26,003 nt of DNA from SG8-40 sp035528435 (GTDB lineage Bacteria; Pseudomonadota; Gammaproteobacteria; Burkholderiales; Eutrophovitaceae). The DNA is taken from the NCBI GenBank assembly GCA_035528435.1, contig DATKYN010000223.1:1-26003 (forward strand). The letters run 5' to 3'. Positions 1-8,279 of this stretch are shown here, piece after piece. The translations under genes were made by a program, and so were the position numbers. Positions within the stretch are counted from its first letter, which is position 1. Each line of letters begins with the position of its first letter. The notes under the pieces are model-generated. The model did not search any database. It saw nothing but the letters and a program-made list of their open reading frames with translations, and was not told the DNA's origin.

Positions 1-4
1 TGTA

Positions 5-1126
5 ATGATCTGGCCGATCATGTTTGCGGGCTGTGGGTCGACCAATCGCTCGGCACCAGTTGAGGATAGAACCCGCGGATCTATCGACACGCCCCCCATC
101 GAGTCGCGAACGGACGACAAGCGCCGAATCGAACCCAAACCGCAACCAGCTGCAAAGCAGACAGACAGCACCAAGCCTGCCAGCAACACTGCAACACCGA
201 GTAGCAGTAAAGCAACCAGCTCCGGGGAAGAAAGTACCGCCCGAAGTGCGGCGTCGCAGCCAGTGGGACGCCCGGCTGAGCAGATATCCGGCGAGGGCGA
301 TTGGCGGCCGCAATTTTATATCGTGCGCAAGGGTGACACGCTGTACAGCATTGCACTGGATTTTGGGCAGGACTACAGGGACGTTGCCGCGTGGAACAAC
401 CTTGCTAATGCTTCATATATCCAGATCGGGCAACGACTACGCGTTTCGGCACCCGAGGGCGCTTCCAATGCGAGCGTTTCCGGACCTCTGGCACTGCCGC
501 CGGCATCGTTACCGGGGTCGAATGAAAAATCCGATCCAACCAGGCCGGTACCGACCTTCGAGGATCCGGTGGCTTACCGCTCTGTCTATTCGCAACAAGC
601 ATATAGCGACTTGCAGCGGCGTCTGACGGGCGAGATCGAAACGACGGTTGTTGACGCCAATCGCGCTCCGGCACAACCAACAACAGCGGCCGCAAAGCCC
701 AAGCAAGCAGCGAAACCTGCTGCGCCCGCAAATCTGGCAACACCCGATGATCGACTACGGTGGGAATGGCCGGCAACCGGGGGCTTGCTCTACAGTTTCA
801 ATGAAGGACCGATCAAAAAGGGCGTCGCCATCAAGGGGCAGCCCGGTCAACCCGTCGTCTCGAGCGCGCCAGGAAAGGTTGTCTACAGCGGCAGTGGTCT
901 AAGGGGATATGGCAACCTGATCATCGTAAAACACAATGCCACATATCTCAGCGTTTATGCGCACAACCGCCAGGTACTGGTAAGCGAGGGGCAGATGGTT
1001 GCCCAGGGACAGAAGATCGGTGTCATGGGAGAGATTTCTCCAGGAGAAACAGCATTGCATTTCGAGATTCGGCGGCTTGGCAAGCCAATCAATCCACTCA
1101 AATTCCTGCCCGACAGGGCTTCGTAA
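5..1126 (+). CDS. nlpD: NlpD-like LysM/M23 (LytM) lipoprotein, 5' end probably truncated by window
   Basis: Envelope protein of the NlpD/EnvC type, which in known members activates periplasmic N-acetylmuramyl-L-alanine amidases during cell separation. Visible in order: a lipobox-like FAGC at residues 7-10, a long Pro/Ala/Ser/Thr-rich low-complexity linker (about 15-100), a LysM peptidoglycan-binding domain (about 104-148, with YIVRKGDTLYSIA), a second linker, and a C-terminal M23 domain (about 257-368). The M23 metal site looks degenerate: the usual HxGxD-type region reads KKGVAIKG, although LHFEIR near the end is kept. This fits an activator rather than an active peptidase. The signal peptide before the lipobox is unusually short and the frame is open to the window edge, so the true start may lie upstream. 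NlpD is normally followed by rpoS; here a GNAT gene starts 5 bp downstream. Confidence 0.85.
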   Translation: MIWPIMFAGCGSTNRSAPVEDRTRGSIDTPPIESRTDDKRRIEPKPQPAAKQTDSTKPASNTATPSSSKATSSGEESTARSAASQPVGRPAEQISGEGDWRPQFYIVRKGDTLYSIALDFGQDYRDVAAWNNLANASYIQIGQRLRVSAPEGASNASVSGPLALPPASLPGSNEKSDPTRPVPTFEDPVAYRSVYSQQAYSDLQRRLTGEIETTVVDANRAPAQPTTAAAKPKQAAKPAAPANLATPDDRLRWEWPATGGLLYSFNEGPIKKGVAIKGQPGQPVVSSAPGKVVYSGSGLRGYGNLIIVKHNATYLSVYAHNRQVLVSEGQMVAQGQKIGVMGEISPGETALHFEIRRLGKPINPLKFLPDRAS

Positions 1127-1131
1127 CCGGA

Positions 1132-1638
1132 TTGGCTGGCGGGAGCAGCAATCCCGGCCTCGACGGTAAGGTGGCATCGGAGCCACTGGCCACGGTGACT
1201 GTCGCGGACTGGGATCTGGACGAAGCCATCTTGCGGTCAATCCGCGAGAGCGTGTTTGTTGTGGAGCAAAGTGTGCCGGTCGAACTGGAATGGGATGGGC
1301 TCGATCTTTCCTGTACACATGTCATTGCCTTTGTGAAGGGTGGGGCAGCTGTCGGTACGGCTCGCTTGCTCGAAGATGGACACATCGGGCGCATGGCCGT
1401 GCTGGGGCCCTGGCGCCGGCGTGGTATCGGTTCCAGCATGCTTCAGGCGTTGATTCGGATCGCCCGGGAACGGGGTTTGGCCCGGTGTGCTCTCAATGCC
1501 CAGACCCATGCAATACCATTCTACGAACGTCATGGCTTTGTTGCCGAAGGAGACGAATTTGACGATGCGGGCATTGCCCATCGCCACATGGTGTTCAGGC
1601 CTCGATCTGGCGTTAGTTCCGGCGATCGGTGCGCCTGA
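1132..1638 (+). CDS. GNAT family N-acetyltransferase
   Basis: Predicted cytoplasmic acetyl-CoA-dependent N-acyltransferase of the GNAT fold; the acceptor substrate cannot be told. The acetyl-CoA-binding motif A is clear (GRMAVLGPWRRRGIGSSML, about residues 87-105, with the R-R-G-I-G pyrophosphate loop), followed by the motif B region (ALNAQTHAIPFYERHGF) typical of the ElaA/YjcF-like group. The listed start is TTG, 5 bp after the nlpD-like stop; a GTG at 1171 is a good alternative because the conserved part begins only around residue 20. The 3' end overlaps the convergent NRDE gene by 26 bp. Family assignment is secure, function open. Confidence 0.8.
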   Translation: MAGGSSNPGLDGKVASEPLATVTVADWDLDEAILRSIRESVFVVEQSVPVELEWDGLDLSCTHVIAFVKGGAAVGTARLLEDGHIGRMAVLGPWRRRGIGSSMLQALIRIARERGLARCALNAQTHAIPFYERHGFVAEGDEFDDAGIAHRHMVFRPRSGVSSGDRCA

Positions 1639-2407
1639 ATGTCTTGGTACGGCGTGCAAGCTCGATGCCGTCACTTCCGAAAGAGCGTTCCTGCATGACG
1701 CACGTGCCGTCATTGTCAACCAGTAACACTGTGGACGCCCGCGTACCGTAGCCCTTCGACACGATAAACGGTGAAGAAAGCATCCGTTCCCGAGTATGGG
1801 AAACGCCCGTCGCTGGCAGTTCATCGTCGTTGGCCGGGGTGCGGTCGGCAAGCAAATGAAACAGATCATCAGAAATCCCGCTTTTGCCGGCGCCGAGCAG
1901 CGCCTGCAAGGAACGTTTACATCGCTGTACTTTAGGCCAGGGCGTATTGAGCAAATGATTGCTCAGACCATGAACACCCGGCGAAAGCTTTTCGATTCTG
2001 GCCCCGGTGTGCCGTTGATCACGGTTCGAGGCATAGAAAAGGGCCTGCGCATCCCCGACAAGCAGGTTGCATCCGGAGTAGCGGGGCAGCGGTTCCGAGA
2101 TGTCCCTGGCATACTCCGCCGCAGACGCTTGCGACGCAACATAACCAGATACGAGATGGCCTCGTGACCAGGATGACGGCGCAGCGGGTTGGCTCTCCCG
2201 AAAATTCGTGACCGCGGCCCATCTGCCATCGACGTTGGTTGCAAACCAGGTTCCGCCTTTTTCGATATCCCTGCCACCAAGAACATCGGGCTGGTCGTCC
2301 CAGTAATCCAGGCGCGCGCTGGGGCGGTCAAAAACTTCATCGCGGTTAGCCGCAAGCACCAGTGAATAGCGCGGATGCGCTTTCCAGGCGAACACGATCA
2401 GGCACAT
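1613..2407 (-). CDS. NRDE (TANGO2/transport and Golgi organisation 2) family protein
   Basis: A 264-residue protein that begins with the family hallmark: Met-Cys at the N-terminus (MCLIVFAWKAH) and the Asn-Arg-Asp-Glu signature at about residues 21-24 (LAANRDE), followed by GGRDIEKGGTW and the ...NFRE... segment. N-terminal Cys exposed after Met removal is typical of Ntn-hydrolase-like folds, which this family resembles. TANGO2 relatives have been linked to heme or lipid metabolism in eukaryotes; the bacterial role is not established. The start overlaps the end of the upstream DUF4936 gene by 10 bp, suggesting co-translation with DUF4936 and ygfZ. The 3' end overlaps the convergent GNAT gene. 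Confidence 0.88.
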   Translation of the reverse strand: MCLIVFAWKAHPRYSLVLAANRDEVFDRPSARLDYWDDQPDVLGGRDIEKGGTWFATNVDGRWAAVTNFRESQPAAPSSWSRGHLVSGYVASQASAAEYARDISEPLPRYSGCNLLVGDAQALFYASNRDQRHTGARIEKLSPGVHGLSNHLLNTPWPKVQRCKRSLQALLGAGKSGISDDLFHLLADRTPANDDELPATGVSHTRERMLSSPFIVSKGYGTRASTVLLVDNDGTCVMQERSFGSDGIELARRTKTFRRTDRRN

Positions 2408-2682
2408 TGGAACACCTCGGTGTGGCGCTTGCCTTCATCGGCAAGCCAGCGACCGAGCCCGCTCTGTTCAACAGCTTGATGCATTACCGACTGGAACTGC
2501 TCCAGGTTCTCGATGCCTTCGTATACCTCCATCCACAACAACGGCTCTCCCACTTTGGTCATCCGGCGTGCATCAACGCCCGATATCGCCCGCATCGAAT
2601 CGATGATGGTGCGCGCAGCAGCAGTAGCTTCTGCTGTGCGCTCCGGCAATATCCGATAGTAGACGTAGCAAAAAAGTTTCAA
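2398..2682 (-). CDS. DUF4936 family protein
   Basis: A 94-residue protein resembling the DUF4936 family, small proteins seen mainly in beta- and some gammaproteobacteria. Visible features are an N-terminal YVYYRI strand, then helices and a GEPLLWMEVYEGI segment resembling an alpha+beta ferredoxin-like (dimeric alpha-beta barrel) pattern; no catalytic residues can be named. It lies 51 bp downstream of ygfZ and overlaps the next gene (NRDE family) by 10 bp on the same strand, so the three probably form one transcript. The function is unknown and the family call rests on overall sequence resemblance. Confidence 0.65.
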   Translation of the reverse strand: MKLFCYVYYRILPERTAEATAAARTIIDSMRAISGVDARRMTKVGEPLLWMEVYEGIENLEQFQSVMHQAVEQSGLGRWLADEGKRHTEVFQCA

Positions 2683-2733
2683 CCGCGGCTCCTGGTCGCC
2701 ACGCCCACCATCGCGCGAAGGAACATGATCCGG

Positions 2734-3756
2734 TCAATCCACCGCCCGGTCGATCGTGAGGACATCACCGTCACGCAGGCGCAATGTCCTTTGCGACGCT
2801 ACCGCTTCGCGCTGTAACACCGCGAGGAACTCCCAATCTCCCTGGCTCACCTCGGCCGTATCCGTCACAGTACCAACCGTTTTGCCATTCTCCGAATCAA
2901 CGACAGTGGCGCCTGGTCCGGCAGCCTGTGCACAGCGGCCGTGGTACAGACGCCTTTTCACATCTCCGAGATATCGGGTGCGCGCGACAATTTCCTGGCC
3001 GGGATAGCATCCCTTCTCGAAGCTCACCCCGCCGTGCGTATCCAGGGCAACCATTTGCGGCGTGAACATCTCCTGGGTCGCGGCGGTGATGGTGGCAATG
3101 CCTGCGCGAATGGTCTGCAACGCCCAGAGGGGGGTGCCGGCCGGGCGTGCCTGCGTCCCTAATTTCTGCCACGTGCTGGCAGCATGTCCGGCTTCGCATA
3201 TCACCAGATACCTGTTTCCAGGCAGCGAAACGACGTTGCAACCGTCTATTTTCTGTACCTGAAATTCCTTTTCAGCCGGCGGTAGCGACAGTGCGCCGGC
3301 GACGGCTGCTGGTGCTCGCGTCCCGGCAACCCCGAACGTCACAAAGTCTGTGCTCACGACTTCCAACTTCACCTTCGCACGCAAAATGTACTTGTTGAGG
3401 CGTGCAGACACCGGGTCTGCAAGCTCGCCGGGCAACACCAGCCAATGCGCGTTATCGTCTGCAAACAGCAGCATGGTTGCGAGCAAACGCCCCTTTGGGG
3501 TGCAGTAACCACTGTACTGGGCGGCTGTAGCGGAAATGACCGAGACATCACTCGTCAGCTGGGCATTGAGGAAGCTCAACGCATCTTCGCCGGAAACGGA
3601 AATCAGCCCGGATCCCGTGAGCGGCACAACAATGGCGTTTTCCTGCATTGCGCCCGTTTCGGCGAACGGGTCGCCGAAGTTATTGACGACTCCGTTTTCA
3701 CCGAAACGTGCACCAGTTGCAATCAACTGGGCATGCCAGTCAGATAACCGTTCCAT
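2734..3756 (-). CDS. ygfZ: YgfZ/GcvT-like folate-binding protein
   Basis: Tetrahydrofolate-dependent protein that in E. coli supports repair or maintenance of some Fe-S enzymes such as MiaB. The family signature K-G-C-Y-x-G-Q-E is intact (FEKGCYPGQEIVARTRYLGD, about two thirds along), with the GcvT-like fold before it (GEDALSFLNAQLTSDV near residues 55-70). I place the start at the ATG at 3754-3756 (MERLSDWHAQL), giving 340 residues and matching the N-terminus of the longer YgfZ form; a GAGG lies about 11 bases upstream. The frame stays open to another ATG at 3829-3831, which would add 25 residues of poor similarity. It is divergent from ygfX and leads the DUF4936-NRDE run. Confidence 0.9.
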   Translation of the reverse strand: MERLSDWHAQLIATGARFGENGVVNNFGDPFAETGAMQENAIVVPLTGSGLISVSGEDALSFLNAQLTSDVSVISATAAQYSGYCTPKGRLLATMLLFADDNAHWLVLPGELADPVSARLNKYILRAKVKLEVVSTDFVTFGVAGTRAPAAVAGALSLPPAEKEFQVQKIDGCNVVSLPGNRYLVICEAGHAASTWQKLGTQARPAGTPLWALQTIRAGIATITAATQEMFTPQMVALDTHGGVSFEKGCYPGQEIVARTRYLGDVKRRLYHGRCAQAAGPGATVVDSENGKTVGTVTDTAEVSQGDWEFLAVLQREAVASQRTLRLRDGDVLTIDRAVD

Positions 3757-3884
3757 ATCGTCAACGACCTCGATTGTAGAAAAATGGGTTTCGCCACATC
3801 TATAGCTTTTCACAGTCCGCCCCGACCTCATCGGCAGGACGCAGTGTAAAGTGGCGACAGTGCACTGAGACGATTATAGATTGA

Positions 3885-4337
3885 ATGAATCAGCCGGATT
3901 TTATCGACGTGCCATTGCGCGCATCGAATCATCTTGCCATGGTGCTTGCGGCCAGCCATGGCGTCACGATCATCGCAATCGCCGTAATGCCGGTTTACTG
4001 GTGGTTTAGTCTGTTGGCCTGCGCGTTGGTGCTGATGAGCGCTGCTACCCTGATCTATCGTCGCGCCATGCTCAAGGGAGACCGTGCTTGTCTCAGACTG
4101 AAGCTAATGCATGATGGTTCCTGTGAGCTTGAAATGGCTGACAAGCGGGTCATCACCGGCGCGCTACGGCGCGGCTGGTTCGTGGCGCCGCAATTGATCG
4201 TGCTGCGAATCGCTTGCCCGACAGAGCGCTGGTCACGAGGCATCGCGTTGTTGCCTGACAGCGCCAACGCCGACGACCTGCGCCAGTTGCGAATCTTCCT
4301 GCGCTTCGCAATCGACCTGTCAGGTCGGCCGAAGTAA
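3885..4337 (+). CDS. ygfX: YgfX-like inner-membrane protein
   Basis: A 150-residue protein with two closely spaced hydrophobic segments (about residues 16-34 and 38-56) followed by a soluble domain ending in the characteristic LLPDSANADDLRQLRIFLR segment of the YgfX/CptA family. In E. coli YgfX is an inner-membrane partner of SdhE (CptB) and has been described as a toxin affecting FtsZ/MreB. No sdhE-sized gene lies beside it: the divergent gap to ygfZ is only about 130 bp. Its 3' end overlaps convergent nadB by 18 bp, which keeps the conserved ygfZ-ygfX-nadB neighbourhood of gammaproteobacteria. Family call is good; function by analogy only. Confidence 0.8.
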   Translation: MNQPDFIDVPLRASNHLAMVLAASHGVTIIAIAVMPVYWWFSLLACALVLMSAATLIYRRAMLKGDRACLRLKLMHDGSCELEMADKRVITGALRRGWFVAPQLIVLRIACPTERWSRGIALLPDSANADDLRQLRIFLRFAIDLSGRPK

Positions 4338-5894
4338 GGTGTCTTTCGCCTCTGGCAGCTGCTTTGGGAAATCACGACTGAAGTGCAGGCCACGACTTTC
4401 CCTGCGCTGCATGGCGCAACGGACAATCAGATCAGCGGTTAGCACCAGGTTGCGCAAATCCAGCAAATCACTGGTGACGCGAAAATTCGAGTAGTACTCG
4501 TGGATTTCTTCCGACAACAACTGTATCCGGTGCATCGCCCGCTCCAGGCGCTTGTTGGTGCGCACGATTCCGACGTAATCCCACATGAAGCGGCGCAACT
4601 CGTCCCAATTGTGGGCAATGACAATCTCTTCATCCGCATCGGTAACTCGGCTTTCGTCCCAGTCCGGCAGCGACACGGGCACCAGTGCTTCCTGTTGCAG
4701 GATATGGTTCGCAGCGGCCCGCCCGAACACCAGGCACTCAAGCAGTGAGTTGCTGGCCAGCCGGTTGGCGCCATGCAGTCCGGTGTGTGCCGTCTCGCCC
4801 ACAGCATACAGATCCCGTATGTTGCTAAGACCGTTGTGATCGGTTTGAATGCCACCGCAGGTGTAATGCGCAGCCGGGACGACGGGGATCGGTTGCTTCG
4901 AGATGTCTATCCCCAACTCCATGCAACGTCCAAAAATAGTCGGGAAGTGCTCTCTGAGAAAGGATTCCGGCTTGTGCGTTATATCGAGAAATACGCAATC
5001 GAGGCCTCGTCGCTTCATCTCGAAGTCGATCGCCCTCGCAACGATGTCACGTGGCGCCAGTTCGGCCCGAGGATCGTGCTCCGGCATGAAGCGGGTTCCG
5101 TCGGGCAGCCTGAGCAAACCACCTTCGCCCCGCACAGCCTCTGAGACCAGGAAAGACTTGGCGTGAGGGTGGTAGAGGCAGGTTGGATGAAACTGGATGA
5201 ACTCCATGTTGGCAACCGCGCAGCCGGCACGCCATCCCATTGCGATACCGTCGCCGGTCGCTGTGTCAGGGTTGGTGGTGTAGAGATACACCTTCCCAGC
5301 ACCACCAGTCGCGAGCACTACCCGGTCAGCGCCGATGGTCACAACCCTTCCTGCCTTGCTGTCGAGCGCATACATTCCCCTGCAAGCCGGTGCGTCCGAG
5401 CCCGGTCGCTCGCCGGTGATGAGGTCGATTCCAACGTGATGTTCAAGCACCGTAATGTTTGGGTGCGCCTTTACCTTGGCTTCGAGGGTAGTCTGGACCG
5501 CGTGTCCGGTGGCATCGGCGGCATGAATGACCCGGCGGTGACTATGGCCGCCTTCCATCGTCAGGTGGTAACCGACGTCGCTTGACTGGTCCCGGGTAAA
5601 TGGCACACCTTGCGAGATGAGCCAATCGATCGCCTCCTTGCCATGCTCAACCGTATAACGTGTGATTTCCGGGTCACACAAGCCAGCGCCGGCGATTTCC
5701 GTATCCGATATATGCGAGTCGGAAGAGTCGTCGCTGGCCAGTACTGCGGCGATGCCGCCTTGTGCCCAGTTACTCGCACCGTCAAGCAGCTCGCGTTTGG
5801 TGACGACGGCCACCTTGCACTGGTCGGCAAGATTCAGGGCGACGGTCAGCCCTGCGAGGCCACTACCGAGTACCGCCACTTCGAAGGTTTTCAT
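4320..5894 (-). CDS. nadB: L-aspartate oxidase
   Basis: Flavoenzyme oxidising L-aspartate to iminoaspartate, the first step of de novo NAD synthesis (with NadA); cytoplasmic. The 524-residue length is typical. Features: N-terminal FAD dinucleotide motif GSGLAGLTVALNLA (residues 10-23), NWAQGGIAAV (about 42-51), the HSHRRVIHAADATG segment, SEAVRGEGGLLR around the middle, and YTCGGIQTD...GLHGANRLASNSLLE near residue 350-385, all conserved in NadB and the related succinate dehydrogenase/fumarate reductase flavoproteins. The position next to rpoE supports NadB. It starts at ATG 5892-5894, divergent from rpoE across 229 bp, and converges on ygfX. Confidence 0.96.
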   Translation of the reverse strand: MKTFEVAVLGSGLAGLTVALNLADQCKVAVVTKRELLDGASNWAQGGIAAVLASDDSSDSHISDTEIAGAGLCDPEITRYTVEHGKEAIDWLISQGVPFTRDQSSDVGYHLTMEGGHSHRRVIHAADATGHAVQTTLEAKVKAHPNITVLEHHVGIDLITGERPGSDAPACRGMYALDSKAGRVVTIGADRVVLATGGAGKVYLYTTNPDTATGDGIAMGWRAGCAVANMEFIQFHPTCLYHPHAKSFLVSEAVRGEGGLLRLPDGTRFMPEHDPRAELAPRDIVARAIDFEMKRRGLDCVFLDITHKPESFLREHFPTIFGRCMELGIDISKQPIPVVPAAHYTCGGIQTDHNGLSNIRDLYAVGETAHTGLHGANRLASNSLLECLVFGRAAANHILQQEALVPVSLPDWDESRVTDADEEIVIAHNWDELRRFMWDYVGIVRTNKRLERAMHRIQLLSEEIHEYYSNFRVTSDLLDLRNLVLTADLIVRCAMQRRESRGLHFSRDFPKQLPEAKDTLLRPT

Positions 5895-5979
5895 CAGACA
5901 GAGATCCGGATATTTCGGGTCATTCTAACGGCGGGGTGCCCCGGAGCGCATGCGAATAGTGCAAAGGCTGCAATTTATT

Positions 5980-6007
5980 GAACCAAGACGCACTTTCGGT
6001 TGTCTGT
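5980..6007 (+). promoter_or_regulatory. Putative sigma-E (RpoE/AlgU) autoregulatory promoter
   Basis: GAACCA at 5980-5985 and TCTGT at 6003-6007 are separated by 17 bases, close to the sigma-E/AlgU consensus GAACTT-N16/17-TCTGA. It lies about 117 bp before the rpoE start, where known members of the family have a self-activated promoter. A separate TATACT at 6055-6060 could be the -10 of a housekeeping promoter but has no convincing -35. Confidence 0.5.
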
Positions 6008-6123
6008 GGGTAGATCAGCAACACTGTAAGTTTCCCTGGAGGGTTTGTGGCAGTTATACTTCGGATCGCGCTCCCAGACGGCCGCATAACAAATCGGAAA
6101 CACAACCCAGGATGCTTGCCTAG

Positions 6124-6723
6124 ATGGGCGACCGTGAAGTTGATCAACAGCTCGTTGAGCGCGCACAGCGTGGTGACAAGAAAGCTTTCGAGCTGCTGGT
6201 TGCAAAATATCAGCGAAAAATCAACCGGCTGTTATCGAGATTCATTCGCGATTCGGCGGAGGTCGATGACGTCGCGCAGGAAGCCTTTATCAAGGCTTAC
6301 CGCGCGCTGCCAGCGTTCCGCGGCGAAAGTGCGTTCTATACCTGGCTCTACCGCATTGCCGTCAACACGGCCAAGAATTATCTGGTCGCCGCCGGCCGGC
6401 GCGCGCCTACCAGCACCCAGTTTGATAGCGAAGAAGCGGAAAATTTTGAAGAAGGGCATCAACTCAGGCACATGAATACACCGGAGGCGGAATTAATGAG
6501 CAAGCAAATTGCTTCGACGGTGAACCAGACGATGAATGAGCTGCCTGAGGAATTGAGAACGGCAATCGTATTGCGCGAAATTGACGGGATGAGCTACGAG
6601 GACATTGCCGGGGCGATGAATTGTCCTATCGGTACGGTTCGGTCACGGATATTCAGGGCAAGAGAGACGATCGCCGAGCGCATCAGGCCAATGCTCGGCA
6701 CGGGCAAAGACAAGAGGTGGTGA
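6124..6723 (+). CDS. rpoE: RNA polymerase sigma factor RpoE (AlgU-like ECF sigma)
   Basis: ECF sigma factor that directs RNA polymerase to envelope-stress promoters when released from RseA. It is 199 residues, the usual size. Region 2 is clear (about 10-95: DVAQEAFIKAYRALPAFRG then FYTWLYRIAVNTAKNYL), and region 4 forms the C-terminal helix-turn-helix (about 130-185: ELPEELRTAIVLREIDGMSY then EDIAGAMNCPIGTVRSRIFR). It opens a four-gene operon with rseA (2 bp after its stop), rseB and mucD, the standard membrane-stress module. The ATG start has no strong Shine-Dalgarno. Probably autoregulated through the promoter at 5980-6007. Confidence 0.97.
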   Translation: MGDREVDQQLVERAQRGDKKAFELLVAKYQRKINRLLSRFIRDSAEVDDVAQEAFIKAYRALPAFRGESAFYTWLYRIAVNTAKNYLVAAGRRAPTSTQFDSEEAENFEEGHQLRHMNTPEAELMSKQIASTVNQTMNELPEELRTAIVLREIDGMSYEDIAGAMNCPIGTVRSRIFRARETIAERIRPMLGTGKDKRW

Positions 6724-6725
6724 AA

Positions 6726-7241
6726 ATGGAAAAACTGTCAGCATTGATGGACGGAGAACTTGACGATCATGAGGTGGTTCATGAGCTCACCAGGATCAAT
6801 GGCAACCCTGACCGGGAAGCGGACTGGTCGATCTACCACATGATCGGAGACAGCTTGCGAGGCGAACATATCGTGCATGACAGCTTGACCGGGCGAGTCT
6901 CAGCCCGGCTGGCAAATGAGCCCACAGTTCTTGCGCCGCGCGCATGGAAGATGCGCCGCGCCACGAAACGCGTGGCGCTGCCACTTGCCGCCTCGCTGTG
7001 CGGCGTGGCCGTCGTTGCATGGCTGGCGCTGTCCAACAATGCGCTGATCTCACCGACGGACGATCGCGGTGAGAACGCCGTGGCCGCCATATCGACCGAG
7101 AGCGTGACGGACGCCGTACAGCCAGGAGGTGACGCCATGAGCGAGTACCTGATGGCCCACCAGCAATTTTCACCCAGTACCGCCATGCAAGGAGTAGCTT
7201 CCTACGTCAGGACGGTATCGACGGCAGACGCTTCGCGCTGA
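6726..7241 (+). CDS. rseA: Anti-sigma-E factor RseA (MucA-like)
   Basis: Single-pass inner-membrane anti-sigma factor expected to hold RpoE at the membrane until stress-triggered proteolysis. The start is ATG 6726-6728, set by the AGAGGTGG Shine-Dalgarno just upstream and by the family N-terminus MEKLSALMDGELDDHE; only 2 bp separate it from the rpoE stop. The cytoplasmic N-terminal domain (about 1-75) shows the RseA_N pattern (WSIYHMIGDSLRG, about residues 34-46). A hydrophobic membrane segment spans about 82-102, leaving a periplasmic tail of about 70 residues for RseB binding and DegS-type cleavage. The total of 171 residues is slightly short of E. coli RseA but normal for MucA-like forms. 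Confidence 0.93.
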   Translation: MEKLSALMDGELDDHEVVHELTRINGNPDREADWSIYHMIGDSLRGEHIVHDSLTGRVSARLANEPTVLAPRAWKMRRATKRVALPLAASLCGVAVVAWLALSNNALISPTDDRGENAVAAISTESVTDAVQPGGDAMSEYLMAHQQFSPSTAMQGVASYVRTVSTADASR

Positions 7242-7252
7242 TCGACAAGCAC

Positions 7253-8227
7253 ATGGCGGGCAGACTAGCAGTTGCGGCATTTGCTCTGGCGGGACTCAGC
7301 GCGGTTCACGCCGGGGCTGAACCGCTGACACAGGGCGACGCGCTGGAGATACTTGAGCGCATTTCCACGGCGGCTCGCACGCTAAATTATGAAGGGACCT
7401 TCGTATATCAGCACGGCGAGCGCGTAGAGACCTCCCGCATCGTGCACTTTGTCGATACCGACGGCGAACACGAAAAGCTCGAAACGCTGGATGGGCCGAG
7501 ACGGGAAATCATTCGCAACAATGATGAAGTTCTGTGCTTTTATCCTGACGCTAAAATCGTAAGAAGTCAGAAGCGGATCGCCAAGCGCAGTTTTCCCGGT
7601 CTCGTTCCTGAACAACTGAGTTCCATAGCCCGCTTCTATACGGTTCGAAAGGGACGTACGGAGCGGATTGCCGGTTTTGATTCCCAGGTGGTGATTCTTG
7701 AGCCAAAGGACGCCATGCGCTACGGCCACAAACTCTGGGCCGAGACGTCCACCGGCCTGTTGCTCAAGGCACGAACCGTAAACGAAGCCAGGAAGGTTGT
7801 AGAGCAGTTTGCTTTCACTCAGCTCAGTATTGGCCCGTCAGTCACGCGGGAAATGATCAGTCCAAGCTACGAGGCCAGCTTTCCTGAGTGGAGGCTCGAC
7901 CGGTTCGCCCAGTCGATGCTCAGTGAGGTCGAAACCGGCTGGACAGTTCGTGATTTTCCACCTGGATTCCGCAAGATCATGGATATGCGGCGCACCAAAC
8001 AAGGCGGGCGCATCGTCACTCATATGGTTTATTCCGACGGGATGGCGGCAGTATCGATCTTTATCGAATCAATGCCAGGGCGCAGCGTGAACGAAGGCTT
8101 GACGCAACAGGGCGCAATCAATATCTATCGACGCAAGGTCGGAGACAAGTTGGTCACAGTTCTCGGTGAGGCGCCAGCCGTCACCGTCATGCAGTTCGGG
8201 AACTCCGTAGCCTTTGAGGGGCGATAA
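7253..8227 (+). CDS. rseB: Sigma-E regulatory protein RseB/MucB
   Basis: Periplasmic regulator that binds the RseA periplasmic domain and shields it from cleavage, released by lipid/LPS signals in studied relatives. It has 324 residues with an N-terminal signal peptide (about 1-22, ending HAGA) and then the MucB/RseB domain: LNYEGTFVYQHGERVETSRI (about 43-62), DGPRREIIRNNDEVLCFYP, and the later C-terminal lobe with FPPGFRKIMDMRR and HMVYSDGMAAVSIFIE. It begins 11 bp after rseA. No rseC/mucC follows; the next gene is mucD directly. Assignment is very secure from both sequence and operon position. Confidence 0.95.
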   Translation: MAGRLAVAAFALAGLSAVHAGAEPLTQGDALEILERISTAARTLNYEGTFVYQHGERVETSRIVHFVDTDGEHEKLETLDGPRREIIRNNDEVLCFYPDAKIVRSQKRIAKRSFPGLVPEQLSSIARFYTVRKGRTERIAGFDSQVVILEPKDAMRYGHKLWAETSTGLLLKARTVNEARKVVEQFAFTQLSIGPSVTREMISPSYEASFPEWRLDRFAQSMLSEVETGWTVRDFPPGFRKIMDMRRTKQGGRIVTHMVYSDGMAAVSIFIESMPGRSVNEGLTQQGAINIYRRKVGDKLVTVLGEAPAVTVMQFGNSVAFEGR

Positions 8228-8279
8228 TTCACCGTTGCTCGGCCATCTCCCGGCCCGAAATGAGAAGAAGAGGAAACAA

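Noticed and set aside
3852..3880. Possible promoter TGGCGA-N17-TATAGA before ygfX
   Set aside because: The start of transcription would fall on the ygfX ATG itself, requiring a leaderless mRNA; box match is only moderate.
5933..5945. GGGGTGCCCC palindrome near the nadB start
   Set aside because: With two bases between arms it cannot form a normal RNA hairpin of that length, and a chance match in GC-rich DNA is likely.
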